Source: Piscinibacter sp. HJYY11 (GTDB taxonomy: Bacteria > Pseudomonadota > Gammaproteobacteria > Burkholderiales > Burkholderiaceae_C). From it: DNA of 64,000 nt. Of the stretch, positions 17,383 to 25,859 are shown piece after piece (positions within the stretch are counted from its first letter, which is position 1; every line of letters begins with the position of its first letter). The stretch is from NCBI RefSeq assembly GCF_016735515.1, contig NZ_JAERQZ010000001.1:4700746-4764745 (forward strand), given 5' to 3'. Both the position numbers and the translations under genes were made by a program. The notes below the pieces were generated by a model. The model ran no database searches. It was given only the letters and a program-made list of their open reading frames with translations, and was not told the DNA's origin.

Positions 17383-18137
17383 CCGGTTTCGCGCTCATCA
17401 CCGATCCCGTCTTCTACGCGGTCGCGATTCCCGCGGTGTTGCTCACGGGGCTGGCGAAGAGCGGTTTCCTGAGCGGCTTTGGTGCGCTGGCGGTGCCGCT
17501 CATGGCACTGGCCGTGCCGGTGCCGCAGGCGGCAGCGATCATGCTGCCCTTGCTGCTGGTGATGGATGCCGTCGGCCTGCAGCAGCTCTGGCGCCAGCGG
17601 GACAACGCGCTGCTGCGCCTGCTGCTGCCCGCCGGGCTGATCGGCGTGGGGGTGGGCACGCTGCTGTTCGGTGTGCTGTCCAGCAAGACGGTGTCGGCCG
17701 TCGTGGGCGCCTTGACGTTGCTCTTCCTCGCGCAGCGGCTCTTCTTTCCGCCCCGGCGCGAGGGCGTGGCGCCCTCCAGGCCGCTGGGCTTTGCGCTTGG
17801 CATCGCTTCCGGGTTCACGAGTTTCGTGTCACATGCCGGAGGCCCGCCGATCAGCGCCTACGTGCTGCCGCTGCGCATGCCGCCCTTGACCATGACCGCG
17901 ACCACGGCGGTCTTCTTTGCGGTGGTGAATTCTTCGAAGTGCATCCCTTACGCCTGGCTGGGCCTGATCGATGCACGCAACCTGGCGACCTCGCTGGTGC
18001 TGATACCGCTCGCGCCCGTCGGGGTGTGGCTCGGTGTGCGGCTCACCCGGCGCATCGACCCGACCTGGTTCTATCGGCTGGCCTACACCGGCATGTTTCT
18101 CGCCGGTGTGAAGCTGCTGTACGACGGGTTGAGCTGA
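17379..18137 (+). CDS. TauE/SafE family membrane transporter
   Basis: A 252-residue membrane protein starting at GTG 17379, where GTGA overlaps the stop of the preceding gene. It has about eight predicted membrane segments and the family's two related halves; SFVSHAGGPPISAYVLPLRM in the second half is the diagnostic loop. TauE/SafE proteins export or import sulfoacetate, sulfite and other small organic anions. The coupling to an orphan binding protein and a FAD oxidase suggests a shared substrate that cannot be named from sequence. Confidence 0.88.
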   Translation: MTGFALITDPVFYAVAIPAVLLTGLAKSGFLSGFGALAVPLMALAVPVPQAAAIMLPLLLVMDAVGLQQLWRQRDNALLRLLLPAGLIGVGVGTLLFGVLSSKTVSAVVGALTLLFLAQRLFFPPRREGVAPSRPLGFALGIASGFTSFVSHAGGPPISAYVLPLRMPPLTMTATTAVFFAVVNSSKCIPYAWLGLIDARNLATSLVLIPLAPVGVWLGVRLTRRIDPTWFYRLAYTGMFLAGVKLLYDGLS

Positions 18138-18138
18138 C

Positions 18139-19563
18139 ATGAACGCCATGCCGTCGTTGACGCGACGCAGGCTCTGCCAAGCCCTGGCAAGCGCCGGCGT
18201 GCTGACGATGGCGCCCGGCCAAGCCGAGGTGCCGCGCGAACTGCTGGTGGCCAATGTCACTGGCCTCTACACGGTGAAGGTGGCCCGCATCGAAACTCCG
18301 CGCAGCGCCGCCGAGGTGTCGGGCCTCTTGCGGGCCTGGCCCGGGCAGGTGTCGATCGGCGGCGGGCGCTACAGCATGGGCGGGCAGGTCGCCATCGCCG
18401 ACGGCCTGCACCTCGACATGCGCGAGATGAAGGCGCTCGTCTGGCTCAAGGCCGACGAGCGCCGTGTGCGCGTGCAGGCCGGCATGCGCTGGCGCGACCT
18501 GCAGGACGTGATCGACCCGCTGGGGCTCGCCGTCAAGACCATGCAGAGCTACGCCAACTTCACCGTCGGCGGGGCGGTGTCGGTCAATGCGCACGGCCGC
18601 TACGTCGGCAATGGCGGTGTCGGCCATTCGGTGCGGGCGTTGCAGCTCGTGCTGGCCGATGGCGCCATCGTCGAGGCCAGCCGCGAGCAGCGGGCCGAGC
18701 TCTTCCGCGCCGCCATTGGCGGTTATGGCGCGGTGGGGGCGATCACCGAAGTCGAGCTCGACCTCGTGCCCAACGTGCGCATGAAGCGCATCGTGCAGAA
18801 GGTGCCGCTCGAGGCGTACGCCGAGTTTTTCCAGCATGCGGTGGCCGGCGATGCGCGCAACGTGATGCACAACGCCGACCTGCTGCCGCCGCACTTCGAC
18901 CTGCCGGTGGCCATCACCTGGCGCGAGAGCGACGAGCCCCTCACCGAGCCCGCACGCCTGGTGCCGCGCGGCCAGCGGTATGCGCTGGAGCAGAACGTGG
19001 TGTGGGCCCTGACCGAGCTGCCGGGTGGCGCGAAGGTGCGCAGATCGATCCTGCACCCGCTGCTCACCGCCGACCCCGCGGTGAAGTGGCGCAATCACGA
19101 GGCCAGCCTCGACGTGGCCGAGCTCGAGCCGCGCACGCGCAGCCTCTCGACCTATGTGCTGCAGGAGTACTTCATCCCCGTGCGCCATTTCGTGCCCTCT
19201 GCTCGCGGCATGGCGCAGGTGCTGCGCAAGCACGACGTGATGGCGCTCAACATCTCGGTGCGGCACTCGCCGGCCGATGCGCTGTCGCTGCTGCCGTGGG
19301 CGAAGGAGGAGGTGTTCTCCTTCGTGCTCTATTACAAGCAGCGCGTGCATGCCTCGGCGCAAGACGCGGTCGGCCGCTGGACGCGCGAGCTGATCGAGTT
19401 AGCTCTCGCCCATGAGGGCCGTCACTACCTGCCCTACCAGTTGCACGCGACGCAGGCACAGTTCGACCTTGCCTACCCCGAGGCCGAACGACTGCGAGCG
19501 CTCAAGCGCCGTGTGGACCCGGCCGGCAAGCTCACCAACGCCATGTGGGCGCGCTACCTCTAG
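18139..19563 (+). CDS. FAD-binding (PCMH-type) oxidoreductase, sugar-lactone oxidase-like
   Basis: A 474-residue flavoprotein. The N-terminus LTRRRLCQALASAGVLTMA resembles a twin-arginine export signal. The FAD domain shows SIGGGRYSMGGQ, YANFTVGGAVSVNAHGRY and AAIGGYGAVGAITEVEL, and the C-terminal region resembles the arabinono-/galactono-lactone oxidase substrate domain, ending RVDPAGKLTNAMWARYL. The first loop has Arg-Tyr-Ser where many relatives have a His that binds FAD covalently, so FAD may be non-covalent. It begins one base after the TauE-like gene and is clearly in the same operon. Confidence 0.85.
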   Translation: MNAMPSLTRRRLCQALASAGVLTMAPGQAEVPRELLVANVTGLYTVKVARIETPRSAAEVSGLLRAWPGQVSIGGGRYSMGGQVAIADGLHLDMREMKALVWLKADERRVRVQAGMRWRDLQDVIDPLGLAVKTMQSYANFTVGGAVSVNAHGRYVGNGGVGHSVRALQLVLADGAIVEASREQRAELFRAAIGGYGAVGAITEVELDLVPNVRMKRIVQKVPLEAYAEFFQHAVAGDARNVMHNADLLPPHFDLPVAITWRESDEPLTEPARLVPRGQRYALEQNVVWALTELPGGAKVRRSILHPLLTADPAVKWRNHEASLDVAELEPRTRSLSTYVLQEYFIPVRHFVPSARGMAQVLRKHDVMALNISVRHSPADALSLLPWAKEEVFSFVLYYKQRVHASAQDAVGRWTRELIELALAHEGRHYLPYQLHATQAQFDLAYPEAERLRALKRRVDPAGKLTNAMWARYL

Positions 19564-19580
19564 CCCCTCCGGAGACCTCG

Positions 19581-19955
19581 ATGCCCTCTGCCGACACCCT
19601 CGAACGCTTCATTGCCCGCGTCGAAGCCAACGCGCATGTCGAAGCGGTGGAAGAGTTCTACGCCGCCGACTCGACGATGCAGGAGAACCAGAACCCGCCA
19701 CGCATCGGCCGCGACAAGCATGCCGAGAACGAGCGCAAGGTGATGGCGCGCGCCAGGTCGGTCAGCTCCACCTGCGTGCGGCCGGTGTTCGTGAACGGCG
19801 ACCATGTGGTGATCCGCTGGATCTTCCACTTTGAGTGGCAGGACGGCAGCCACACCCACATGGAAGAGCTGGCCTACCAGCGCTGGGAGGGCGAGCGCAT
19901 CGCCGAGGAGACCTTTTTCTACGACCCGGCCCAGCGCGTGCCGAAGAAGCCCTGA
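19581..19955 (+). CDS. NTF2-like/SnoaL-like domain protein
   Basis: A 124-residue protein with the cone-shaped NTF2-like fold signature: LERFIARVEANAHVEAVEEFYAADS at the N-terminus, then VNGDHVVIRWIFHFEWQDG and ELAYQRWEGERIAEETFFYDP at the C-terminus. Many such proteins bind or isomerise small polar molecules; no catalytic set is certain. The start is the ATG at 19581, 9 bases after a GGAG sequence. It is the last gene of the four-gene run that starts at 15805 and is convergent with the DUF1841 gene. Confidence 0.82.
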   Translation: MPSADTLERFIARVEANAHVEAVEEFYAADSTMQENQNPPRIGRDKHAENERKVMARARSVSSTCVRPVFVNGDHVVIRWIFHFEWQDGSHTHMEELAYQRWEGERIAEETFFYDPAQRVPKKP

Positions 19956-19962
19956 ACGCCGT

Positions 19963-20394
19963 TCAGCGGGTTGCGCGCCGCCGCACGCAGTCGATGTAGG
20001 CGTGCCCATCGGGCGGCCGCCCGCTGCGCTGCGACTCCCACATCATCTGGCCCAGGCACTCCATCACCTCGTGCTGCGCCTCGTGCGCCGAGCCGCGCTT
20101 GGCGGCCAGCAGCTCGTAGGCCTGCTTGATGCCGTGCGGCTGGTCGATGCTGACCTGCTCGCTGATCGAGAGGTGCATCGACAGGTGCAGGAACGGGTTG
20201 GTGCGGCCGGCCTCCACGTCGTAGACGGCGGCCAGCGCCGCCTCCAGGTCGTCGAGCTCGGCGTGGTACTCCGGGTGCTCGCCGATCCAGTCGGCGGCCA
20301 CGGTTTCCATCGGGGTCAGCGGCAGGCCGTCGCGGCGCTTGCGGTGGGCATCGCAGAAGAAGCGGCGAACGTCGTGTTGTGAGGGCGCAAACAT
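19963..20394 (-). CDS. DUF1841 family protein
   Basis: A 143-residue soluble protein beginning MFAPSQHDVRRFFCDAHRKR, with HPEYHAELDDLEAAL, NPFLHLSMHLSISEQVSIDQ and HEVMECLGQMMWESQR. This succession of histidine-rich helical motifs is characteristic of DUF1841, found mainly in beta- and gammaproteobacteria. The function is not known. The histidines around LHLSMHL and YH suggest metal binding, but this is inference. The start is the ATG at 20394; upstream in-frame sequence belongs to the region ahead of the alcohol dehydrogenase. Confidence 0.85.
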   Translation of the reverse strand: MFAPSQHDVRRFFCDAHRKRRDGLPLTPMETVAADWIGEHPEYHAELDDLEAALAAVYDVEAGRTNPFLHLSMHLSISEQVSIDQPHGIKQAYELLAAKRGSAHEAQHEVMECLGQMMWESQRSGRPPDGHAYIDCVRRRATR

Positions 20395-20506
20395 GGCCGG
20401 ATTGTCACGTTTCGAGGGGCGCCTCAATATAGAACGGGCGTGCACTTTCTGGGAAAATGCCGACATTCCCCTCTCGCCATCTTCAGAAACTCCAGGACTC
20501 CTGACC

Positions 20507-21661
20507 ATGCCCACCCGCCAATTCCTCATGACCGCCGAGAACATCATGGGCGCCGGCTGCCTGCCCGACGCCATGAGCCTCGTGCAGTCGCGCGGCTACC
20601 AGCACGCGCTGATCGTGACCGACGCACCGCTTACCGCCCTTGGCGTGACTGAGAAAGTGGCCTCGCTGCTGCGTGAGCGCGGCGTGGCGGTGACGGTGTT
20701 CGACGGTGTGCAGCCCAACCCGACGGTGTCGAACGTGAACGCCGGCCTGGCCTCGCAGCAGCAGGCGGGCGCCGACTGCATCATCTCGCTCGGCGGCGGC
20801 TCGCCGCACGACTGCGCCAAGGTGATCGCAGTGCTCGCCACCAACGGCGGCGAGGTGATGGACTACCGCGGTGCCGACAAGGTGAAGAAGGCGCCGCTGC
20901 CGCTGATCGCGATCAACACCACCGCCGGCACGGCCAGCGAGATCACGCGCTTTGCGGTCATCACCGAAGAGACGAAGCATCTGAAGATGAACATCGTCGA
21001 CCGCCAGTTGGCCCCGCTCATCTCGGTCAACGATCCCGAGCTGATGCGCGGCATGCCGGCCTCGCTGACCGCCGCCACTGGCATGGACGCGCTGACGCAT
21101 GCCGTCGAAGCGTATGTCTCCAAGCTGGCGACGCCGGTGACCGACGCCTGCGCGCTGCACGCCATCAAGCTGATCGGCCAGTACCTCCCGCGCGCCGTGG
21201 CGAACGGCAAGGAGGACATCGAGGCCCGCGAGAACATGACCGCCGCGCAGTTCCTCGCCGGCATGGCGTTCAACAACGCCTTCCTCGGCTATGTGCACGC
21301 GATGGCGCACCAGCTGGGCGGGCAATACAACCTGCCGCACGGGGTTTGCAACGCGCTGCTGCTGCCGCACGTGGAGGCGGCCAACGTGAGCGCCTGTGCG
21401 CCGCGCCTGGCCGAGGTGGCCCGTGCGCTGGGCGTGAATACCATCGACCTCGGCAACGAAGCCGCGGCCCACGCGGCCGTGAAGGCGATGCACGACCTGG
21501 CGCGTGCGGTCGGCATCCCGGCCAAGCTGTCGGAGCTCGGTGTGAAGCGCGAAGACTTCCCCATGATGGCCGTCAACGCGATGAAGGACGGCTCGGGTGC
21601 GACCAACCCACGCAAGCTGACGCAGCCCGACATCGAAGCGATCTTTGAAGCTGCGTACTGA
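20507..21661 (+). CDS. Iron-containing (group III) alcohol dehydrogenase
   Basis: A 384-residue enzyme with the NAD-binding motif SLGGGSPHDCAK and INTTAGTASEITRFAVIT. The metal-binding region runs DALTHAVEAYVS, then FLGYVHAMAHQLGGQYNLPHG with the histidine ligands. It most resembles the YiaY/1,3-propanediol/lactaldehyde branch that interconverts short-chain alcohols and aldehydes. The physiological substrate is not evident from the neighbours. The ATG at 20507 is chosen over upstream in-frame starts because family proteins begin at this point. It is convergent with the aspartoacylase-like gene (2-base gap). Confidence 0.93.
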   Translation: MPTRQFLMTAENIMGAGCLPDAMSLVQSRGYQHALIVTDAPLTALGVTEKVASLLRERGVAVTVFDGVQPNPTVSNVNAGLASQQQAGADCIISLGGGSPHDCAKVIAVLATNGGEVMDYRGADKVKKAPLPLIAINTTAGTASEITRFAVITEETKHLKMNIVDRQLAPLISVNDPELMRGMPASLTAATGMDALTHAVEAYVSKLATPVTDACALHAIKLIGQYLPRAVANGKEDIEARENMTAAQFLAGMAFNNAFLGYVHAMAHQLGGQYNLPHGVCNALLLPHVEAANVSACAPRLAEVARALGVNTIDLGNEAAAHAAVKAMHDLARAVGIPAKLSELGVKREDFPMMAVNAMKDGSGATNPRKLTQPDIEAIFEAAY

Positions 21662-21663
21662 GC

Positions 21664-22635
21664 CTATGCACGCAACGGACGCGTGCTCCGTTGCGCAAAG
21701 TAGAACCACTCGTTGCCCGGGAGGGCCGCGGGGTTCGGAAACACGATGAAGCCGTCGGCCGGCGCGCGCACCTCGGTGCCGTCGGCCCGCGTGCCGATCA
21801 GCTCGCCGGCCTGGAGCGGGTCGTAGCTTGCCCAGGCCCTGGCAAAACGGTCGCCCGGGTCGTGCAGGTCGGTCACCTCGGCAAGGCGCAGGAACTCGAT
21901 GTCGGTGCGTGCGGGCGGTGGCGCCTCGTCCACCAGGCCCAGCTGCGCGAGCGTGGCGCGGATCGCGCGGTAACCCACCTCGGGCGCCTTCGGGTCCTGG
22001 TGCTGGCCGCATTCGAGCGTGATCGCGTAGCCGCCCTGGCTGCGGGTGTATTCGGTGGTGCCCACGCCGTAGCTCGGGTCGGTGCTGAGCATCTGCGCGC
22101 GCTGGTTCGGGGCACTGCGTTGCAGCCGGTTCTTCACGCCGGCGGCGTAGGTGTCGAGCCAGCCTTCGACGATGCGGCGCGGGCCGAGTCGCAGCGCGAG
22201 CGCCTCTTCTTCGGCCGCGTGTGAAAACGGTTCGAGCGTGCCCGTGTTGTCGGCCGGGCCGATCATCGCGAAGGGCTCGCCGCCGGTGTGGAAGGAATGC
22301 AGGTCCAGCAGCACGTCGTGCTCCGCGAGCAGCGGGCACAGCGCGTTGGCAATGCGGTCTTCATAGTCCTGCGGCTCGGCCGTGGGCCGCAGGTTGCGGT
22401 TGAGGTTGCGGTCGCCGGCACGCTGGCCTTTCGAATACGCCAGCGGGTTGGTGACCGGCACGAAGGTCACGCTGCCGCGCACGAGCTTGATCGGGCCGCT
22501 GTCGAGCTCGGGGAGGATGCGCTCGATGGCGCGCGTGCCGCAGGTCTCGTTGCCATGCACGGCGCCAAGCACGATCAGGCGCTTGCCGGGTTGAAGGGCG
22601 CGATAGCTGTGTGTGCGCAGGTACGTCTGGTTCAT
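21664..22635 (-). CDS. Succinylglutamate desuccinylase/aspartoacylase family deacylase
   Basis: A 323-residue M14-like zinc deacylase. GAVHGNETCG supplies the HxxE zinc pair, RDLNR-like GDRNLNRNLRP supplies arginines, DVLLDLHSFHTGG carries the third zinc histidine, and TLECGQ the catalytic glutamate. The C-terminal 70 residues form the small beta domain with GELIGTRADGTEVRAPADGF. The family removes acyl groups from N-acyl amino acids. The start is the ATG at 22635, overlapping the kefC stop by 4 bases, so it is the third gene of a kefF-kefC operon, an unusual partner. Confidence 0.87.
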   Translation of the reverse strand: MNQTYLRTHSYRALQPGKRLIVLGAVHGNETCGTRAIERILPELDSGPIKLVRGSVTFVPVTNPLAYSKGQRAGDRNLNRNLRPTAEPQDYEDRIANALCPLLAEHDVLLDLHSFHTGGEPFAMIGPADNTGTLEPFSHAAEEEALALRLGPRRIVEGWLDTYAAGVKNRLQRSAPNQRAQMLSTDPSYGVGTTEYTRSQGGYAITLECGQHQDPKAPEVGYRAIRATLAQLGLVDEAPPPARTDIEFLRLAEVTDLHDPGDRFARAWASYDPLQAGELIGTRADGTEVRAPADGFIVFPNPAALPGNEWFYFAQRSTRPLRA

Positions 22636-24482
22636 GGGGTGATTCCTTCGCCGGGCGTCGACGACCCGTCGGGGCTCCAGCTTCCGGTGCGCAGCTTGCG
22701 CGATCGCGCTTCCTCGCGCTCCTTGGCCCAGAGCTGCTCCAATTGTTGGCGGCCTTGCTTGGCCACGGCGATGAGCTGGTCTTCGTCTTCCCGGTGCAGG
22801 CGCATCTCTTCGAGCAGCTCGATGCTGTGCTTGCGGAAGCGCAGCGCCAGGTTGCGTGCCTGGTGCGGATGCCATCCGAGGAGCTCGAGTACTGACCGGC
22901 CGCTCATCAGCGCCGAGTCGAGCGTCTCTCTTTCGATGAGCGTCACACCGCGCTCGCGCAGCCCGTAGTAGTGGGTCACGTTGCGGGCGCGGGCGACGAT
23001 GTGCAGGTGCGGGAAGTGCTCCTTCGCCATGTCGACCACCTTGAGGCTTTGCTCCACGTCGTCGATGGCCACCACCAGCACATGGGCCTTGTCGGCGCCG
23101 GCCGTGCGCATCAGGTCGAGGCGGGTCGCGTCGCCGTAGAAGGCGGGCCAGCCGAAGCGGCGCACGCCTTCCACCTGCTCGGCGTCGTGGTCGAGCACCG
23201 TGGCCGAGATGCCGTTGGCAAAGATCAGGCGGCCGACGATCTGCCCGTAGCGGCCGAAGCCCGCGATGATCACCGGCGCATGCTGCATCTCGTGGATCTC
23301 ATCGAGCTTCACGGCCTTGTGCTTGGCCAGGCGCGGCGTGAGCCACTTGTCGGTGGCGACCAGGGCCAGCGGCGTCAGCAGCATCGAGATGGCGACCGAG
23401 GCCACCAGCAGCGAGGAGGTCGGCGCGTCGATCACCCCTGCCACCGCCGCGGTCTGGAAGACGACGAAGCCCACCTCACCGCCCTGCGCCAGCAGGATCA
23501 CGAAGGGCGCGCGCTCCGCGAGCGGGATCGGGATGGCCTTGGCCATGCCCACCAGCACCAGTGTCTTGATGACGAGGAAACCCACCACGATGCCGGCCAC
23601 CAGCAGCGGCTGCTTGAGCACGACTGAAAAGTCGATGGTCATGCCGATCGCGATGAAGAAGAGGCCCAGCAGCAGGCCCTTGAAGGGCTCGATGTCGGTC
23701 TCGAGCTCGCGTCGGTATTCGCTCTCGGCGAGCAGCACGCCGGCGAGAAACGCCCCGAGCGCCATCGACAACCCGACCGAGTGCATCAGCGCCGCCGTGG
23801 CCACGACGACCAGCAGCGAGGCGGCGGTGAAGATCTCGGGGGCGTCGCTTCCGGCGATCCAGCGCAGCGCCGGGCGCAGCAGCAGGCGGCCACCGAAGAT
23901 GATCGCGGCCACCACCCCGATGGCCTTGGCCGCGCCCAGCCAGCCGCTGCCCTCGGCATGGCCGCTCACCGCGAGCAGCGGGATCAGCGCCAGGATCGGG
24001 ATCGCCGCCACGTCCTGCAGCAGCATGGTGCTGAGCATGCTCTGCCCGGAAGTGGTGGGCAGCAGGTTGCGTTCGTTGGCCACGCCGAGCCCGGTGGCGG
24101 TGGACGAGTCGGCCAGACCCAGCGAGGCGACGAGCGCGATGCGCCAGTCGACGCCGAACGCAACCGCGACGGCCGTCATCAGGGCCGCCGAGCCGAAGAG
24201 CTGCACGCTGCCCCAGCCGAAGATGGGCTTGCGCAGGGCCCACAGCCGGCGCGGCTCGAGCTCCAGGCCCACGATGAAGAGCATCAGCACCACGCCAAAC
24301 TCCGCGAAGTGCAGGATGTCCTGCGCGTCGGTCACGAGCCGCAAGCCCCAGGGGCCGATGGCGATGCCAGCGACCAGGTAGCCGATGATGGAACCGAGCC
24401 CGAGCTTCTTGGACAAGGGCACGGCCAGAACGGCCGCAGCGAGGTAGATCAGGCTGCCGGTGAGCCAACCGCCGTGTTCCAT
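22632..24482 (-). CDS. kefC: Glutathione-regulated-type K+/H+ antiporter (KefB/KefC family)
   Basis: A 616-residue protein: about twelve membrane segments (residues 5-380) of the CPA2 cation/proton antiporter family with GLADSSTATGLG and GAFLAGVLLAESEYR. A RCK/TrkA-N NAD-binding domain follows (VIIAGFGRYGQIVGRL, with DHDAEQVEGVRRFGWPAFYGDATR), then a charged C-terminal tail. KefB/C systems release K+ and acidify the cytoplasm during electrophile stress and are held shut by glutathione. I cannot tell KefB from KefC. The gene shares one base with the upstream KefF-like gene, the ancillary subunit. Confidence 0.92.
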   Translation of the reverse strand: MEHGGWLTGSLIYLAAAVLAVPLSKKLGLGSIIGYLVAGIAIGPWGLRLVTDAQDILHFAEFGVVLMLFIVGLELEPRRLWALRKPIFGWGSVQLFGSAALMTAVAVAFGVDWRIALVASLGLADSSTATGLGVANERNLLPTTSGQSMLSTMLLQDVAAIPILALIPLLAVSGHAEGSGWLGAAKAIGVVAAIIFGGRLLLRPALRWIAGSDAPEIFTAASLLVVVATAALMHSVGLSMALGAFLAGVLLAESEYRRELETDIEPFKGLLLGLFFIAIGMTIDFSVVLKQPLLVAGIVVGFLVIKTLVLVGMAKAIPIPLAERAPFVILLAQGGEVGFVVFQTAAVAGVIDAPTSSLLVASVAISMLLTPLALVATDKWLTPRLAKHKAVKLDEIHEMQHAPVIIAGFGRYGQIVGRLIFANGISATVLDHDAEQVEGVRRFGWPAFYGDATRLDLMRTAGADKAHVLVVAIDDVEQSLKVVDMAKEHFPHLHIVARARNVTHYYGLRERGVTLIERETLDSALMSGRSVLELLGWHPHQARNLALRFRKHSIELLEEMRLHREDEDQLIAVAKQGRQQLEQLWAKEREEARSRKLRTGSWSPDGSSTPGEGITP

Positions 24483-25117
24483 CAGGCGGCCTCCACCGGC
24501 AGGGGCGCCACGGCCGGCGGGCGCGCGGAGGGCGGCACCTCGCAGGCGAGGCACTGTTCCAGGCCTTCCAGCTCGGCCCAGTTGGGGTAGCTGGCCAGGC
24601 GCTCGACCAGCGTGTCGGCCTGCGATTCCAGCTCTTCAGGGCGCGTGCGGTGCGCGCCGTGCAGCACCATCGGCGGCAGGAAACGCATGCCGCACAACGT
24701 GGCTGTCTGCTCGTAAGGGGGCAGGAAGGCGTCGAAGTGGTAGCGGTTGTAGCCGGTCGGGCGGTAGGAGTCTTCGGGCCCGCCGGTGCTCGTGACGAGC
24801 CAGAGGTCCTTGCCCTGCAGCGCCGTGCCGCCCGGGCCGTAGGCCCAGCCATAGGTCAGCACCTCGTCGACCCACAGCTTCATCAGCGGGGGCATGTGGT
24901 ACCAGTGGATGGGGTGCAGCCACACCACCAACCGGGCCGAGGCGAGCGCGGCCTGCTCGGCGGCCACGTCGATCAGGTAGTCGGGGTAGAGCGCATAGAG
25001 GTCGCGCACCAGGGCGCGCTGCGCGTTGCCGGCGGCTTCGTGCAGGCGCCGGTTCACGCGTGACTGCTCCATCTGCGGATGGGCGCTGATCACCAGGATG
25101 TCTGTCGCATCGGCCAT
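24482..25117 (-). CDS. kefF: KefF/KefG-like NAD(P)H oxidoreductase, ancillary subunit of the K+ efflux system
   Basis: A 211-residue flavodoxin-fold protein starting MADATDILVISAHPQMEQSRVN. It has LVVWLHPIHWYHMPPLMKLWVDEVLTYGWAYG, a close match to the quinone reductase/KefF signature, and LWLVTSTGGPEDSYR. KefF and KefG bind FMN, reduce quinones and are needed for full activity of their KefC or KefB partner, which follows here with a one-base overlap. The C-terminal 25 residues are alanine/proline-rich and poorly conserved in appearance. No clear ribosome binding site precedes the chosen start. Confidence 0.9.
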   Translation of the reverse strand: MADATDILVISAHPQMEQSRVNRRLHEAAGNAQRALVRDLYALYPDYLIDVAAEQAALASARLVVWLHPIHWYHMPPLMKLWVDEVLTYGWAYGPGGTALQGKDLWLVTSTGGPEDSYRPTGYNRYHFDAFLPPYEQTATLCGMRFLPPMVLHGAHRTRPEELESQADTLVERLASYPNWAELEGLEQCLACEVPPSARPPAVAPLPVEAA

Positions 25118-25241
25118 GAAATGGTGGGTAAGTCTTGAGTGGGGGCCAGAAGAGTGCCCGTTAACATAACCGCAAACAGCGTCTGCGGTGCGGGGCTGCA
25201 CGTTCCGCGCCACCATCGAGGCACACCAAGGGGATACAAGC

Positions 25242-25859
25242 ATGCCGGTGATCGTGGTCGCCAATCCGAAGGGTGGTGTGGGCAAGAGCACCTTGTCCAC
25301 CAACATCGCAGGGCTGCTCGCCCACCAGGGGCATGCGGTGATGCTCGGCGACGTGGACCGGCAGCAGTCGGCCCGCACCTGGCTCAAGCTCAGGCCCGAG
25401 GGTTTGCCCCCCATCACCGGATGGGACGTGGGCCAGGACGACATCGTGCGCCCGCCCAAGGGCACGACCCACGTGGTGCTTGACACGCCCGCCGGGCTGC
25501 ACGGCAAGCGGCTCGAGCAGGTGCTGAAGATCGCCGACAAGATCATCGTGCCGCTGCAGCCCAGCATCTTCGACATCCACGCCACGCACGACTTCATCCG
25601 CGAGCTGCTCAAGAGCCGCCGCAGCGACAAGGTCGAGGTCGGCGTGGTCGGCATGCGCATCCGCGAGGGCACCATCTCGGCCGACCAGCTGAAGAGCTTT
25701 CTTGGCACCTTGGAGACGCCCGTCATCACCTTCCTTCGTGACACTCAGAACTACGTTCACCTGGCCGCGCGTGGGCTCACTTTGTGGGACGTGGCACCGA
25801 GCCGGGTCGAGCGTGACCTCCCGCAATGGCAACCCCTCATCACCTGGATCAATGCATGA
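25242..25859 (+). CDS. ParA/MinD-like ATPase
   Basis: A 205-residue protein with a deviant Walker A motif (NPKGGVGKSTLSTNIAG), LGDVDRQQSARTWL in place of the usual D-x-D-P-Q, and VVLDTPAGLHGK as Walker B region. It lacks the N-terminal DNA-binding part of plasmid ParA, and no ParB is nearby, so it belongs with the small orphan ParA-like proteins that position cellular cargo or act in cell division. The start ATG 25242 follows AAGGGGATAC. Its stop overlaps the next gene by 4 bases (ATGA). Confidence 0.88.
   Translation: MPVIVVANPKGGVGKSTLSTNIAGLLAHQGHAVMLGDVDRQQSARTWLKLRPEGLPPITGWDVGQDDIVRPPKGTTHVVLDTPAGLHGKRLEQVLKIADKIIVPLQPSIFDIHATHDFIRELLKSRRSDKVEVGVVGMRIREGTISADQLKSFLGTLETPVITFLRDTQNYVHLAARGLTLWDVAPSRVERDLPQWQPLITWINA

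Noticed and set aside
25170..25188. CCGCA/TGCGG inverted repeat in the kefF-parA intergenic region as an operator
   Set aside because: Five-base arms with a 9-base spacer are expected by chance at this GC content, and no regulator is adjacent.
24482..25744. An extended kefF frame reaching into the ParA gene
   Set aside because: The added N-terminus is antisense to the ParA coding region, lacks similarity, and would erase the promoter region. The flavodoxin fold begins at 25117.
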